Shown in pieces: positions 51,036-59,925 of a stretch of 64,000 nt of DNA. The stretch's first letter is position 1. Every line of letters begins with the position of its first letter. The notes under the pieces are model-generated. The model had not been told where the DNA came from. It saw only the letters and a program-made list of their open reading frames with translations, and did not search any database. Made by a program: the position numbers and the translations under genes. The stretch comes from Ancalomicrobiaceae bacterium S20 (GTDB taxonomy: Bacteria > Pseudomonadota > Alphaproteobacteria > Rhizobiales > Ancalomicrobiaceae): positions 2,450,716 to 2,514,715 of the forward strand of contig CP158568.1 in the NCBI GenBank assembly GCA_040269895.1, written 5' to 3'.

Positions 51036-51884
51036 ATGCACATCGTCGTCTGCATCAAGCAGGTTCCGGACTCGGCCCAGATCCGCGTCCATCCTGTCAC
51101 CAACACGATCATGCGTCAGGGCGTGCCGACCATCATCAACCCCTACGACCTGTTCGCGCTCGAAGAGGCGCTGCGCCTGCGCGACCGGCTCGGCGGCGAG
51201 GTCACGGTGCTGACCATGGGGCCGCCAACCGCCGAGGACAGCCTGCGCAAGGCGCTGACCTACGGCGCCGACCGCGCCGTGCTGCTCACCGACCGGTTCT
51301 TCGCCGGTTCGGACACGCTGGCGACCTCCTTCGCTCTCGCCTCGGCGATCGGCAAGATCGCCGAGACCTTCGGGGCGCCGGACATCATCTTCGCCGGCAA
51401 GCAGACCATCGACGGCGACACCGCGCAGGTCGGCCCCGGCATCGCCAAGCGGCTCGATCTCTTGCAGCTCACCTATGTGTCGAAGATCGGCGCCGTCGAT
51501 CCGGACAGCCGCCGCATCGAGGTCGAGCGGCGCGCCGAGGGCGGCACACAGGTGCTCGCCACGCGGCTCCCCTGCCTCGTCACCATGCTGGAAGGCTCCA
51601 ACGAGATGCGCCGCGGCACCATGGCCGACGCACTCCGTGCGGCCCGCGCCGAGATCGTCACCTGGAGCGCCAAGGACGCCGGCATCGAGGACATCACCAA
51701 ATGCGGCCTGCGCGGCTCGCCGACCGTGGTGAAGCGCGTGTTCGCGCCGGCGGCGCGCTCGGAGAAGGCCACGCAAATCGAGATCAAGCCGACCGGCCGC
51801 GAAACCGCCGACGACCTGATCGCGGCGCTGTTCACCCGGCTGCCGAAGCTCGAAGCCGAGCTGATCGCCAACCAGACCGCCTGA
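51036..51884 (+). CDS. fixA: FixA, electron transfer flavoprotein beta subunit
   Basis: 282 aa. With FixB forms the bifurcating ETF-type flavoprotein that reduces ferredoxin or flavodoxin for nitrogenase. IVVCIKQVPDS, NPYDLFALEEALRLRD, and AGKQTIDGDTAQVGPGIAKRL are the AMP/FAD-binding signatures. Start 51036 (MHIVVC) with GGGAGGG upstream; the longer frame from 50964 crosses the promoter. Confidence 0.97.
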   Translation: MHIVVCIKQVPDSAQIRVHPVTNTIMRQGVPTIINPYDLFALEEALRLRDRLGGEVTVLTMGPPTAEDSLRKALTYGADRAVLLTDRFFAGSDTLATSFALASAIGKIAETFGAPDIIFAGKQTIDGDTAQVGPGIAKRLDLLQLTYVSKIGAVDPDSRRIEVERRAEGGTQVLATRLPCLVTMLEGSNEMRRGTMADALRAARAEIVTWSAKDAGIEDITKCGLRGSPTVVKRVFAPAARSEKATQIEIKPTGRETADDLIAALFTRLPKLEAELIANQTA

Positions 51885-51905
51885 CCTGAACCGGAGGAGA
51901 GACCG

Positions 51906-53018
51906 ATGTCGGACGCCCCGAAGCCCGCCGCCAATCCCGCCGCCGGATCGCGAGCCGGCATGAAGAAGGAGCTCCCCGAGCACTTCAAGGCCTACAAGCA
52001 CGTCTGGGTATTCATCGAGGTCGAGCGCGGCCAGGTGCATCCGGTCTCGTTCGAACTGTTGGGCGAAGGCCGCAAGCTCGCCGACAAGCTCGGCGTCGAA
52101 CTCGCCGGCGTCGTGCTCGGCCCGCCGGGCGAGGCGACGCGCGCGGCAGTCGCCGAAAGCTTCGCCTACGGTGCCGATCTCGCCTATCTCGTTGAAGATC
52201 CGCTGCTCGCCGACTATCGCAACGAGCCGTTCTCGAAGGGCCTGACCGATCTGGTCAACACCTACAAGCCCGAGATCCTGCTCCTGGGCGCGACCACGCT
52301 CGGCCGCGATCTCGCCGGCTCGGTCGCCACCACGCTGCTGACCGGCCTCACCGCCGACTGTACCGAGCTCGCGGTCGATGCCGACGGCTCGCTCGCCGCG
52401 ACCCGGCCGACCTTCGGCGGCTCGCTGCTCTGCACGATCTACACGCTGAACTTCCGGCCGCAGATGGCGACGATCCGGCCGCGCGTCATGGCGATGCCGG
52501 AGCGCACCGACAAGCCGGTCGGCCGCGTGATCACCCACCCGCTCGGCCTGGTCGAGGCCGATATCGTCACCAAGATCCTGTCGTTCCTGCCGGATCGCGA
52601 CGCGGGCAAATCGTCGCTCGCCTATGCCGACGTCGTGGTCGCCGGCGGCATGGGCCTTGGGGCGGCGGAGAATTTCCAGCTCGTGAAGACGCTGGCTGCG
52701 ACGCTCGGCGCCGAATTCGGCTGCTCGCGACCGGTGGTGCAGAAGGGCTGGATGCCGGCCGAGCGGCAGATCGGCCAGACCGGCAAGACGATCCGGCCGA
52801 AGCTCTACATCGCGGCCGGCATTTCCGGTGCCATCCAGCACCGCGTCGGCGTCGAGGGCGCGGATCTGATCGTGGCGATCAACACGGACAGGAACGCGCC
52901 GATCTTCGACTTCGCCCATGTCGGGCTGGTCACCGACGCGATCCGGTTCCTGCCGGCGCTGACCGAGGCCTTCGCCCGGCGCCTGAGCCCCCACAACCGC
53001 GACAAGCTCGCCGGCTGA
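51906..53018 (+). CDS. fixB: FixB, electron transfer flavoprotein alpha subunit
   Basis: 370 aa. C-terminal FAD domain with [41 protein letters not shown] (parts) and [16 protein letters not shown]. FixABCX couples NADH oxidation to ferredoxin and quinone reduction by flavin bifurcation. Gap of 21 bases from fixA with GGAGAG before the start. Confidence 0.97.
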   Translation: MSDAPKPAANPAAGSRAGMKKELPEHFKAYKHVWVFIEVERGQVHPVSFELLGEGRKLADKLGVELAGVVLGPPGEATRAAVAESFAYGADLAYLVEDPLLADYRNEPFSKGLTDLVNTYKPEILLLGATTLGRDLAGSVATTLLTGLTADCTELAVDADGSLAATRPTFGGSLLCTIYTLNFRPQMATIRPRVMAMPERTDKPVGRVITHPLGLVEADIVTKILSFLPDRDAGKSSLAYADVVVAGGMGLGAAENFQLVKTLAATLGAEFGCSRPVVQKGWMPAERQIGQTGKTIRPKLYIAAGISGAIQHRVGVEGADLIVAINTDRNAPIFDFAHVGLVTDAIRFLPALTEAFARRLSPHNRDKLAG

Positions 53019-53048
53019 GCCCGCGAACCGCTCCCGAGGAGAGATGCC

Positions 53049-54356
53049 ATGATCGAGGAAAAGTTCGACGCCATCGTGGTCGGCGCGGGCATGTCCGGCA
53101 ACGCCGCCGCCTATACGCTCGCCTCGCGCGGCCTGAAGGTGCTCCAGCTCGAGCGCGGCGAATATGCCGGCTCGAAGAACGTCCAGGGCGCCATCATGTA
53201 CGCCGACATGCTGGAGAAGATCGTCCCGAACTTCCGTGAGGACGCGCCGCTCGAACGCCACATCGTCGAGCAGCGGTTCTGGATGATGGACGACACGTCG
53301 CACACCGGCATGCACTACCGGTCGGACGACTTCAACAACGACCGGCCGAACCGCTACACGATCGTGCGCGCCCAGTTCGACAAGTGGTTCTCGCGCAAGG
53401 TGCGCGAGGCTGGCGCGACGGTGCTGACCGAGACGACCGTTACCGAGCTGGTGCAGGACGCCTATGGCAAGGTGATCGGCGTGCGCACCGACCGGCGCGG
53501 CGGCCAGATCCATGCCGATGTCGTCGTGCTCGCCGAGGGCGTCAACGGCCTGCTCGGCAGCCGCGCGGGTCTGCGCAAGACGCCGGCGCCGGAGACCGTC
53601 GCACTCGCGGTCAAGGAGATGCACTTCCTGCCCGAGGAGACGATCGCCCAGCGCTTCAACCTCAAGGGCGACGAGGGCTGCGTGATCGAGGCCGCCGGCA
53701 CGATCTCGCGCGGGATGACCGGGCTGGCCTTCCTCTATACCAACCGCGAGTCGATCTCGGTCGGCATCGGCTGCCTAGTCTCCGATTTCGCACGCGAGAT
53801 GGAGAGCCCCTACGCGCTGCTCGAGGCGTTCAAGCAGCACCCGTCGGTCCGCCCGCTGCTCGAAGGCTCGGAGGTCAAGGAATACGCGGCCCATCTGATC
53901 CCCGAGGGCGGCTACCGGGCGATCCCGGAGCTCTGCGGCGACGGCTGGGTCATGGTGGGTGATGCGGCGCAGCTCAACAACGCCATCCATCGCGAGGGCT
54001 CGAACCTGGCGATGACCTCCGGCCGGATCGCCGCGGAAGCGATCTTCCAGGTCAAGAGCCGGCGCGACCCGATGACGAAAGAAAACCTGCAGCTCTACAA
54101 GAAGATGCTGGACGAGAGCTTCGTCATCAAGGACCTGAAGAAATACAAGGACATGCCGAACCTGCTCCATACCAATTCGGCGAATTTCTTCATGACCTAT
54201 CCGCAGCTCGTTTCCAAGGCGGCGCAGAGCTTCCTGCATGTCGACGGGACGCCGAAGCTCGAGAAGGAAAAGGAGACCACCCGCGCCTTCATCAAGGCCC
54301 GGACGCGTCTCGGCCTGATCGGCGACGCCTTCCGCCTCGCGCTCGCCTGGCGCTGA
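53049..54356 (+). CDS. fixC: FixC, ETF:quinone oxidoreductase-like flavoprotein
   Basis: 435 aa membrane-associated flavoprotein passing the high-potential electrons of the bifurcation to quinone. FAD motif [13 protein letters not shown] at the N-terminus, [15 protein letters not shown], and [20 protein letters not shown] near residue 305. Start 53049 with GAGGAGA. Confidence 0.97.
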   Translation: MIEEKFDAIVVGAGMSGNAAAYTLASRGLKVLQLERGEYAGSKNVQGAIMYADMLEKIVPNFREDAPLERHIVEQRFWMMDDTSHTGMHYRSDDFNNDRPNRYTIVRAQFDKWFSRKVREAGATVLTETTVTELVQDAYGKVIGVRTDRRGGQIHADVVVLAEGVNGLLGSRAGLRKTPAPETVALAVKEMHFLPEETIAQRFNLKGDEGCVIEAAGTISRGMTGLAFLYTNRESISVGIGCLVSDFAREMESPYALLEAFKQHPSVRPLLEGSEVKEYAAHLIPEGGYRAIPELCGDGWVMVGDAAQLNNAIHREGSNLAMTSGRIAAEAIFQVKSRRDPMTKENLQLYKKMLDESFVIKDLKKYKDMPNLLHTNSANFFMTYPQLVSKAAQSFLHVDGTPKLEKEKETTRAFIKARTRLGLIGDAFRLALAWR

Positions 54357-54390
54357 CCGGGCCCATCCATCTCACCTTCGGGAGGAACCC

Positions 54391-54699
54391 ATGAATGCGA
54401 TCGTGAAGCCGGAAACCGACGTTCGCGTCGAGGACAAGCTGTTCCAGAACCGCTACCAGGTCGATGCCGGGCGGCCGCACATCAAGGTGGCTCCGCACGA
54501 CAAGCCGAGCGCGTCGCTCCTGGCGCTGACGCGGGTCTGCCCGGCCAAGTGCTACGAGCAGAACGACCGCGGTCAGGTCGAGATCACCGCCGACGGCTGC
54601 ATGGAATGCGGCACCTGCCGCGTGCTGTGCGAGGCCTCGGGCGAGATCGAGTGGAACTACCCGCGCGGCGGCTACGGCGTGCTGTTCAAGTTCGGCTGA
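54391..54699 (+). CDS. fixX: FixX, ferredoxin-like protein
   Basis: 102 aa. Partner of FixC. Fe-S ligands in VCPAKCYEQ and [11 protein letters not shown]; ends in [14 protein letters not shown] as in FixX generally. GGGAGGA upstream. Confidence 0.97.
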   Translation: MNAIVKPETDVRVEDKLFQNRYQVDAGRPHIKVAPHDKPSASLLALTRVCPAKCYEQNDRGQVEITADGCMECGTCRVLCEASGEIEWNYPRGGYGVLFKFG

Positions 54700-55037
54700 G
54701 CGCGGCACGATGGGACTTCGGCGCGGCCGACGATGCCGCGCCGAACGCATGGCACCCCTGCAGATATTTCAGTCCGCTCTTTTCCCTTGGCGTCAACCGG
54801 TCGCGAATTCGCCCGCAAACGCCCACATTGGACCGCGACAAGGGGGGTAGCCACGCCCCCGGCGGTGGGCCGCAGCCTGGACTGCGGGAACAGAACCCGA
54901 CGCATGCGCGATATATGTGCAGCGCCGTCCGGGCCACGTAATGGTCACGAAACGTAAACTACATACGTTGCTCGCCCGCCCACCCAGTCCCCCCGTTGTC
55001 GGATCGGCGTCGACCATCCGACCGAGTCGCGACCACG
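54700..55037 (+). other. Intergenic region after fixX with terminator-like hairpin
   Basis: 338 bases without a supported gene. TTCGGCGCGGC (54717-54727) pairs perfectly with its complement at 54735-54745 (7-base loop), a likely fixABCX terminator without a T run. TGGCACCCCTGCAG at 54750 has the wrong spacing for sigma-54. The remainder holds the Nudix gene promoter, not identifiable. Confidence 0.6.
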
Positions 55038-55643
55038 ATGAAGTCACCGACCGCACGTCAGATCGCCGCTCTGCCCATCCGTCTCGGGACGGACGGAGAG
55101 ATCGAGATCGCCCTCGTGACCTCGCGTGAGACCCGCCGCTGGATCGTGCCGAAGGGCTGGCCCATGAAGGGCCTGAAGCCTTACGAGGCGGCAGCGATCG
55201 AGGCGAAGGAAGAGGCGGGACTGGTCGGCGAGATCGAGAAGAAGAAGCTCGGTTCGTATCAGTATTTCAAGCGCAGGGATCAGCGGTTCGACCTCTGCGA
55301 GGTCGACCTCTACAAGCTCTGGGTCAAGACCGAGCTTGAGGACTACCGTGAAAAGGACCAGCGGACGGTCCGCTGGGTCAATCGGCGCGAGGCGCTGGCG
55401 GCGATCGAAGAGGTCGGCCTGCGCGATCTGGTCGAACGCCTCGGCACGGCCGGCTCGATCCTGCCGGTCAGGAAGCGGAAGAAGGCTGCGGCCGAAGGCG
55501 AGACAGGCACGGCCGAGCACGCCGAAGCGACGCCGCGCAAGAAGCCGAAGCCGATCAAGGCGAAGCGCACGTCGCCGCCGAAATCGAAGCGCAAGCGCGC
55601 GCGCAGCGAGCCGGTCGAGACGCCCGCCCACGCCGCCAACTGA
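55038..55643 (+). CDS. Nudix hydrolase with basic C-terminal tail
   Basis: 201 aa. Nudix box GLKPYEAAAIEAKEEAGLVGE with surrounding WIVPKGWPMKG resembles bacterial proteins related to diphosphoinositol/diadenosine polyphosphate hydrolases. Residues 145-201 are a Lys/Arg/Pro-rich low-complexity tail (KRKKAAAEG to KSKRKRARSE), possibly binding RNA or polyphosphate. The start may be 54996 instead. Isolated from fixABCX by a hairpin. Confidence 0.88.
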   Translation: MKSPTARQIAALPIRLGTDGEIEIALVTSRETRRWIVPKGWPMKGLKPYEAAAIEAKEEAGLVGEIEKKKLGSYQYFKRRDQRFDLCEVDLYKLWVKTELEDYREKDQRTVRWVNRREALAAIEEVGLRDLVERLGTAGSILPVRKRKKAAAEGETGTAEHAEATPRKKPKPIKAKRTSPPKSKRKRARSEPVETPAHAAN

Positions 55644-55711
55644 CGACATCTCGCGGCCGGGCTCGGCGCCGGACCCGGGGTCCGACGCCGATACCGTGCG
55701 AGGTCGGCGCT

Positions 55712-56428
55712 TCAGCCCTCGGCGAGCAGGCCGAACGGCGTGTCGGCCGTCTGCCCGGCCTCGGTGCGCAGCGCCCTGCGATCCAACACCTTGAACCGCG
55801 TGTGGTGCCGGATCTCGATCAGCCGGCGCTTGGCCAGCACGTTGAGGTTCCGGCTGACGGTCTCGAGCACCAGGCCGAGCCAATCGGCGAGGTCCTGGCG
55901 CGTCATCGGGCATTCGAAGCCGTCGCCGCGGTCGCCGATCACCTGTTCGAGGCGCAGCACGGCGGCGCTGACCCGCTCCATCGCGGTACGCCGTCCGAGC
56001 AGCAGCGCCTGGCAATGCTGGCGCGACAGCGAACAGGCCGCAAGGTCGAGCACGCGTGCGGTGCCGTCGGCATCGCTCGCCAACTCCGGCCAGCGCAGGC
56101 TGCGGATGCGGGTCGCGGTCAGGGCCTCGGCCGTGCAGTCGTGCCGGGCGCCGCGCGCGAGGCCGAAGGCATCACCGCGTCCGAGCACATCGACGATCTG
56201 GCGGCGGCCATCGTCGGTCCAGCGTGTCAGCGTCACGCAGCCTTCGACGACTTCGAGAATGTCCCGCGCCGGATCGCCCTCGCGGACGATCACCGCATGC
56301 GGCAGGTAGCACCGCACCGGGGGATGGACAGAGGGGGCCGCGAAAACGGCACGCTGGATCTCGGCGGCGGATCGCGCGAGATCGCCGCCGACCGCGGGAG
56401 GCGGCAGGGCATCGACGATACGAAGCAT
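55712..56428 (-). CDS. Crp/Fnr-family regulator (FixK-like)
   Basis: 238 aa. Cyclic-nucleotide-binding fold (LPHAVIVREGDPARDILEVVEGCVTL in part, ILGRGDAFG-like) followed by a winged helix with MTRQDLADWLGLVLETVSRNLNVL, very close to FixK/Fnr recognition helices (E-x2-SR). The N-terminal cysteine set of Fnr is missing, so direct O2 sensing via a [4Fe-4S] cluster is unlikely; a FixK-type role under FixLJ is possible. Start ATG 56428; longer frames upstream are poorly supported. Its target genes are not evident here. Confidence 0.88.
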   Translation of the reverse strand: MLRIVDALPPPAVGGDLARSAAEIQRAVFAAPSVHPPVRCYLPHAVIVREGDPARDILEVVEGCVTLTRWTDDGRRQIVDVLGRGDAFGLARGARHDCTAEALTATRIRSLRWPELASDADGTARVLDLAACSLSRQHCQALLLGRRTAMERVSAAVLRLEQVIGDRGDGFECPMTRQDLADWLGLVLETVSRNLNVLAKRRLIEIRHHTRFKVLDRRALRTEAGQTADTPFGLLAEG

Positions 56429-56584
56429 CGGTCGGGTCTTTCGCTCGCATGAACGGACGCGGGCGGCCGCAGTCACGCCGCCGGGCAGTCCGGAATCGGG
56501 TAAGGGCTCGCGCGCCAACGCGCTCGGGCCCTGCGATATGCGACAAGGTTGCCTGTGTTCAGGCGCCACTTCAGGCGTCGATTT

Positions 56585-56971
56585 TCAGACAACGGTGCGA
56601 GCGAGGGGCGGTCCGCGCGACAGCGGCGCATCGACCTCGGACAGGTCGTCCCGTCCGGCCGGCTGCGGCAACCAGGTCGATAGGGTCAGGACGATCGGCA
56701 GGACCGGGGGCAGCTCGATCGCCTCGGGCGCGCCGGTCAACAGGCAGACCGAGCAGAGCTCGCCGGGGTGGTGCGAGGCGAAGGCGGCCGTGTCCTTGCG
56801 CACGCACAGGGTCGGCACGATGCCGCCGGGCAGTTCGTACTCGGCCGCGACCGGCGCGGGCGTCAGGTCGATGCCGACAGAAACATGCGCGAAGCCGATC
56901 GTGACGGCGACCAGCGCGAACAGCGCCAGACACAGCCTTCGACATCCGTTCGATCGCAGCGCAGCATGCAT
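56585..56971 (-). CDS. Small secreted protein, DUF2946-like
   Basis: 128 aa. N-terminal signal sequence (RRLCLALFALVAVTIGFAHV), then a short domain with PTLCVRKD and HHPGELCSVCLLTGAP. The C and H spacing recalls DUF2946 proteins, which are associated with copper or heme handling in proteobacteria. Function unknown, weak family fit. Lies alone between the Crp/Fnr gene and another unknown gene, same strand. Confidence 0.6.
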   Translation of the reverse strand: MHAALRSNGCRRLCLALFALVAVTIGFAHVSVGIDLTPAPVAAEYELPGGIVPTLCVRKDTAAFASHHPGELCSVCLLTGAPEAIELPPVLPIVLTLSTWLPQPAGRDDLSEVDAPLSRGPPLARTVV

Positions 56972-57045
56972 GTCGCCATGCTTACGACGCCCCGCGCGCT
57001 AGTCAATCCGCGCGATGACGCAGCGGTGGTACGGCCTGACCTGCC

Positions 57046-57528
57046 TCAGGCGCAGGCCTGGAGCGCCGGCAGGCCGTCACCGAAGGTGATCGCCCGCTCG
57101 ATCGGCGGCAGCCCCGCTGCAAAGGCGCGCACCACCAGGCGCCCCTGCGCCGCCGGCGCGATCTTGAGATCGCGCGCCGGATCGAAGGCGGCCATGGTCG
57201 CGCCGGCGAGCCGGACCGCGAGCATGCGTCGATTGAGTGCGCGCGCAGCAGTCACGCGGTCGGGCACCGCATCCGGATCCGAGATACCGGAAAAGCCGTC
57301 GATCAGCGCTCCCGACACGGCCTCGCGTTCGCTCGGCACGCCGTCGATCTCGACCACGAGCCGAAACACGCGAGTCGGCCAGGACCGTGCCAGATCGCCG
57401 GCGATTTCCGCGGCCGAACGCCTGATCTCCGCCATCGACATCATCGCACGTCCAGGCACGCCATCGACGGTCGAGCCGTCGACAGCGGTCGCGGGGGCGG
57501 CGAAGGAGCGGAACGGAATGTTCGACAT
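57046..57528 (-). CDS. Protein of unknown function
   Basis: 160 aa with no family I recognise. Segments: SMAEIRRSAAEIAGDLARSWPTRVFRLVVEIDG, then RMLAVRLAGATMAAFDPARDLKIAP and RAITFGDGLPAL (parts). No signal peptide or membrane segment; a compact alpha/beta cytosolic protein seems likely. Divergent from the XRE-cupin regulator with only 78 bases between starts, so it is a plausible target of that regulator. Confidence 0.6.
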   Translation of the reverse strand: MSNIPFRSFAAPATAVDGSTVDGVPGRAMMSMAEIRRSAAEIAGDLARSWPTRVFRLVVEIDGVPSEREAVSGALIDGFSGISDPDAVPDRVTAARALNRRMLAVRLAGATMAAFDPARDLKIAPAAQGRLVVRAFAAGLPPIERAITFGDGLPALQACA

Positions 57529-57606
57529 AGCGGATTGCCTTCCAGTTTCCCGGACTGTATATTCGCTATATTGGACGAATGCAACCGATCCGAGGCTCGC
57601 GACCGC
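57529..57606. promoter_or_regulatory. Short divergent promoter region with TATATT direct repeats
   Basis: TGTATATTCGCTATATTGG (57556-57574) contains TATATT twice, 9 bases apart. Candidate operator or -10 region for the XRE-cupin regulator and the divergent gene. Confidence 0.4.
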
Positions 57607-58191
57607 ATGGGACTGGAAAAGATCGCCGACCCTTCCGCCGCGCCGGCGATCGGCCCCGCGCTGCAGGGCCATCGCAAGGCGCGCGGGCTGACGCTCGAGC
57701 AGCTCGCAGGCCTGTCGGGCGTGTCGAAGTCGATGCTGTCGGAGATCGAGCGTGGCCGGGCGAACCCGACCTTCGCGGTGCTCTGGAGTCTGACGCGCGC
57801 GCTCGGCGTCGCCTTCGACGAACTGGTCGACGGACGCGTGCCGAGCGATCCGGAACCGATCGAGGTGGTGCCGGCCGAGCATCTGCCACTGATCAACAGC
57901 CCGGACGGCGCCTGTCGGCTGAAGATCCTGAGCCCGCCGCATCTCGCCGGCTCGACCGAATGGTACGAGATCGAGATCGCGCCCGGCGGCCGACATGTGA
58001 GCGGCGCCCATGCCAAGGGCGCGATCGAGCATTTCGCCGTGATCGAGGGCCGCTTCGAGGTCGGCAGTGGTGCCGCGCGGCGGACGATCGGCGCCGGAGA
58101 AGTCGCGCGCTATCCCGCCGACGTGCCGCATGAGCTCGCCAACGCGGGGGCCGGCCCGGCGAAAGGCATGCTCATCGTGCTGTTCCGCTGA
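57607..58191 (+). CDS. XRE-family regulator with C-terminal cupin domain
   Basis: 194 aa. N-terminal helix-turn-helix (LEQLAGLSGVSKSMLSEIERGRANPTFAVLWSL in part, residues about 28-60), then a cupin sensor domain (WYEIEIAPGGRHVSGAHAKGAIEHFAVIEG, GAGEVARYPADVPHE). This class senses small amines, amino acids or sulfur compounds (SutR, PuuR types). Located 100 bases before a glyA-like gene in the same direction, suggesting control of that gene and perhaps of itself. Confidence 0.9.
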   Translation: MGLEKIADPSAAPAIGPALQGHRKARGLTLEQLAGLSGVSKSMLSEIERGRANPTFAVLWSLTRALGVAFDELVDGRVPSDPEPIEVVPAEHLPLINSPDGACRLKILSPPHLAGSTEWYEIEIAPGGRHVSGAHAKGAIEHFAVIEGRFEVGSGAARRTIGAGEVARYPADVPHELANAGAGPAKGMLIVLFR

Positions 58192-58291
58192 CCCCCATCA
58201 CAACCGCCCCTACCGCCCGCGCGGCGGCGCCCCTACCCATCCTCTACACCCGGCGCCGCGGCGCGCCGGCTTCCCTGGAGAGCAAAAGACC

Positions 58292-59560
58292 ATGACCACC
58301 CTGCACGAGGGCTATTTCACCGCCGGCCTCGACGCCGATCCCGAACTCGCGGTCGCGATCCGCGGCGAGCTCGAGCGTCAGCGTGACGGCATCGAGCTGA
58401 TCGCCTCCGAAAACCTCGTGTCCCGGCTCGTCCTGGAAGCCCAGGGCTCGGTGCTGACCAACAAGACCGTCGAGGGCAAGCCGCACGCGCGCTACTACGG
58501 CGGCGCGGAATTCGCCGACACGATCGAGGCGCTGGCGGTCGCCCGCGCCAAGCAGGTGTTCGGCGCCGCCTTCGCGAACGTGCAGCCGCACTCCGGCTCG
58601 AATGCCAATGCCGGCGTGTTCCTCGGCCTCCTGAAGCTCGGCGACACGATCCTGTCGATGGACACTGCCGCCGGCGGCCACATCAGCCACGGCCACCCGG
58701 CGACGCTGACCGGCCGCGACTACACCATCGTCCGCTACGGTGTTTCGCGCGAGACCGAGCGCATCGATCTCGACCAGGTCCGCGATCTCGCCAAGGCCCA
58801 TGCGCCGCGCCTGATCGTCGCCGGCGGCTCGGCCTATCCGCGCGCGATCGACTTCGCGGGTCTGCGCGCCATCGCCGACGAGGTCGGCGCGCTATTCATG
58901 GTCGACATGGCGCATTTCGCCGGCCTCGTCGCCACGGGCCTGCATCCGCACCCGTTCCCGCACGCCCATGTCGTCACCACCACGACCTACAAATCCCTGC
59001 GCGGCGCGCGCGGCGGTCTGGCGCTCTGGAACGATCCGGCGCTGTCCGACCGGATCGATTACGGCATCTTCCCCGGCGTGCAGGGCTCGGTGATGCTGCA
59101 CGCCGTCGCGGGCAAGGCGGCCTGCCTCGGCGAGGCGCTCCGGCCGGAGTTCGCGGCCTACAATCGCGCCGTCGTCGACAATGCCGCGACGCTCGCCGAG
59201 ACGCTCGCGGCGGCCGGCATCCGGCTGGTCGCCGGCGGCACCGACACGGGCCTGATGCTGGTCGATCTCTCGAACCGCGGCGTGACCGGCGATGTCGCGG
59301 CCAAGGCGCTCGAGAAGGCCGGTCTCGCGGTCAACAAGAACCTGATCCCGTTCGATCCGCGCCCGCCGGAGGCCCCCTCGGGGCTCCGGCTGTCGAGCAA
59401 CGCCGGGACCGCGCGTGGCTTCGGACGCGAAGAATTCCGCCGCATCGCCGGGTTCATCGACCGGGTGATCGCCAACCCCGCAGACGAGGCCCTGCTCGGC
59501 GCGATCCACGCCGAGGTGACGGAGCTGTGCCGGCGGTTCCCGATCTACGCCGGGCTCTGA
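58292..59560 (+). CDS. glyA: Serine hydroxymethyltransferase-like PLP enzyme (divergent)
   Basis: 422 aa. SHMT fold: IELIASENLVS, YYGGAEFADTIE, VQPHSGSNANAGVF, VDMAHFAGLVATG. The PLP lysine is in TTTTYKSLRGARGG; normal SHMTs have His, not Tyr, before the Lys, and PRGG not ARGG. The segment GLRLSSNAGTARGF replaces the usual GIRxGTPAxTxRG. So the substrate may not be plain serine; an alpha-methylserine-type hydroxymethyltransferase is one possibility. The upstream XRE-cupin regulator fits a catabolic or specialised role rather than the housekeeping copy. Start 58292 with CTGGAG. Confidence 0.85.
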   Translation: MTTLHEGYFTAGLDADPELAVAIRGELERQRDGIELIASENLVSRLVLEAQGSVLTNKTVEGKPHARYYGGAEFADTIEALAVARAKQVFGAAFANVQPHSGSNANAGVFLGLLKLGDTILSMDTAAGGHISHGHPATLTGRDYTIVRYGVSRETERIDLDQVRDLAKAHAPRLIVAGGSAYPRAIDFAGLRAIADEVGALFMVDMAHFAGLVATGLHPHPFPHAHVVTTTTYKSLRGARGGLALWNDPALSDRIDYGIFPGVQGSVMLHAVAGKAACLGEALRPEFAAYNRAVVDNAATLAETLAAAGIRLVAGGTDTGLMLVDLSNRGVTGDVAAKALEKAGLAVNKNLIPFDPRPPEAPSGLRLSSNAGTARGFGREEFRRIAGFIDRVIANPADEALLGAIHAEVTELCRRFPIYAGL

Positions 59561-59582
59561 CCGCCAGACCCGAAATGCAGTT

Positions 59583-59618
59583 GCGGCGGCCGTGGGGCGA
59601 CCCCGAGCCGCCGCCCTT
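59583..59618 (+). terminator. Terminator hairpin after the glyA-like gene
   Basis: GGCGGC ... GCCGCC with an inner GGGG-CGA-CCCC stem, followed by CCTTTGT. Confidence 0.65.
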
Positions 59619-59925
59619 TGTGAGGCTTACGCTAAGTCATTATTGGGAATTCAAGCGAATCCGCCAAGCTTAGGCTATCCGCGCTTTTACGGCTGCCCCA
59701 AATCGATCCGTTCCAAGTATCCATAAAAACGGGCAATTCCGCAATTTCCAACGCACTCGATACAGATCCGGCACTCTGAATTTCATGAGATCTCCATATG
59801 GTGTCTGTGTAATTTCTAAAAATGCACACCGTATTGGACGCTAGTCTTTCCTCGACGACGGGAACGTGTCATGCTGTTGCCGTCGTCGACGGGTGTTCGC
59901 GCACCCGTCGACGCGAGGAGGACGG
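59619..59925. other. AT-rich intergenic region
   Basis: About 300 bases, distinctly AT-rich from 59630 to 59850. An open frame on the minus strand (59632-59829) encodes nothing recognisable. It probably contains the promoter of the HWE kinase gene; GAGGAGG just before 59926 is its ribosome site. Confidence 0.5.

Noticed and set aside
54750-54765. TGGCACCCCTGCAG after fixX as a -24/-12 promoter for the Nudix gene
   Set aside because: The -12 GC is not ten bases from GG, and no NifA site is near.
59632-59829. 65-aa open frame in the AT-rich region after the glyA-like gene
   Set aside because: No ribosome site, no recognisable motif, composition of intergenic DNA.
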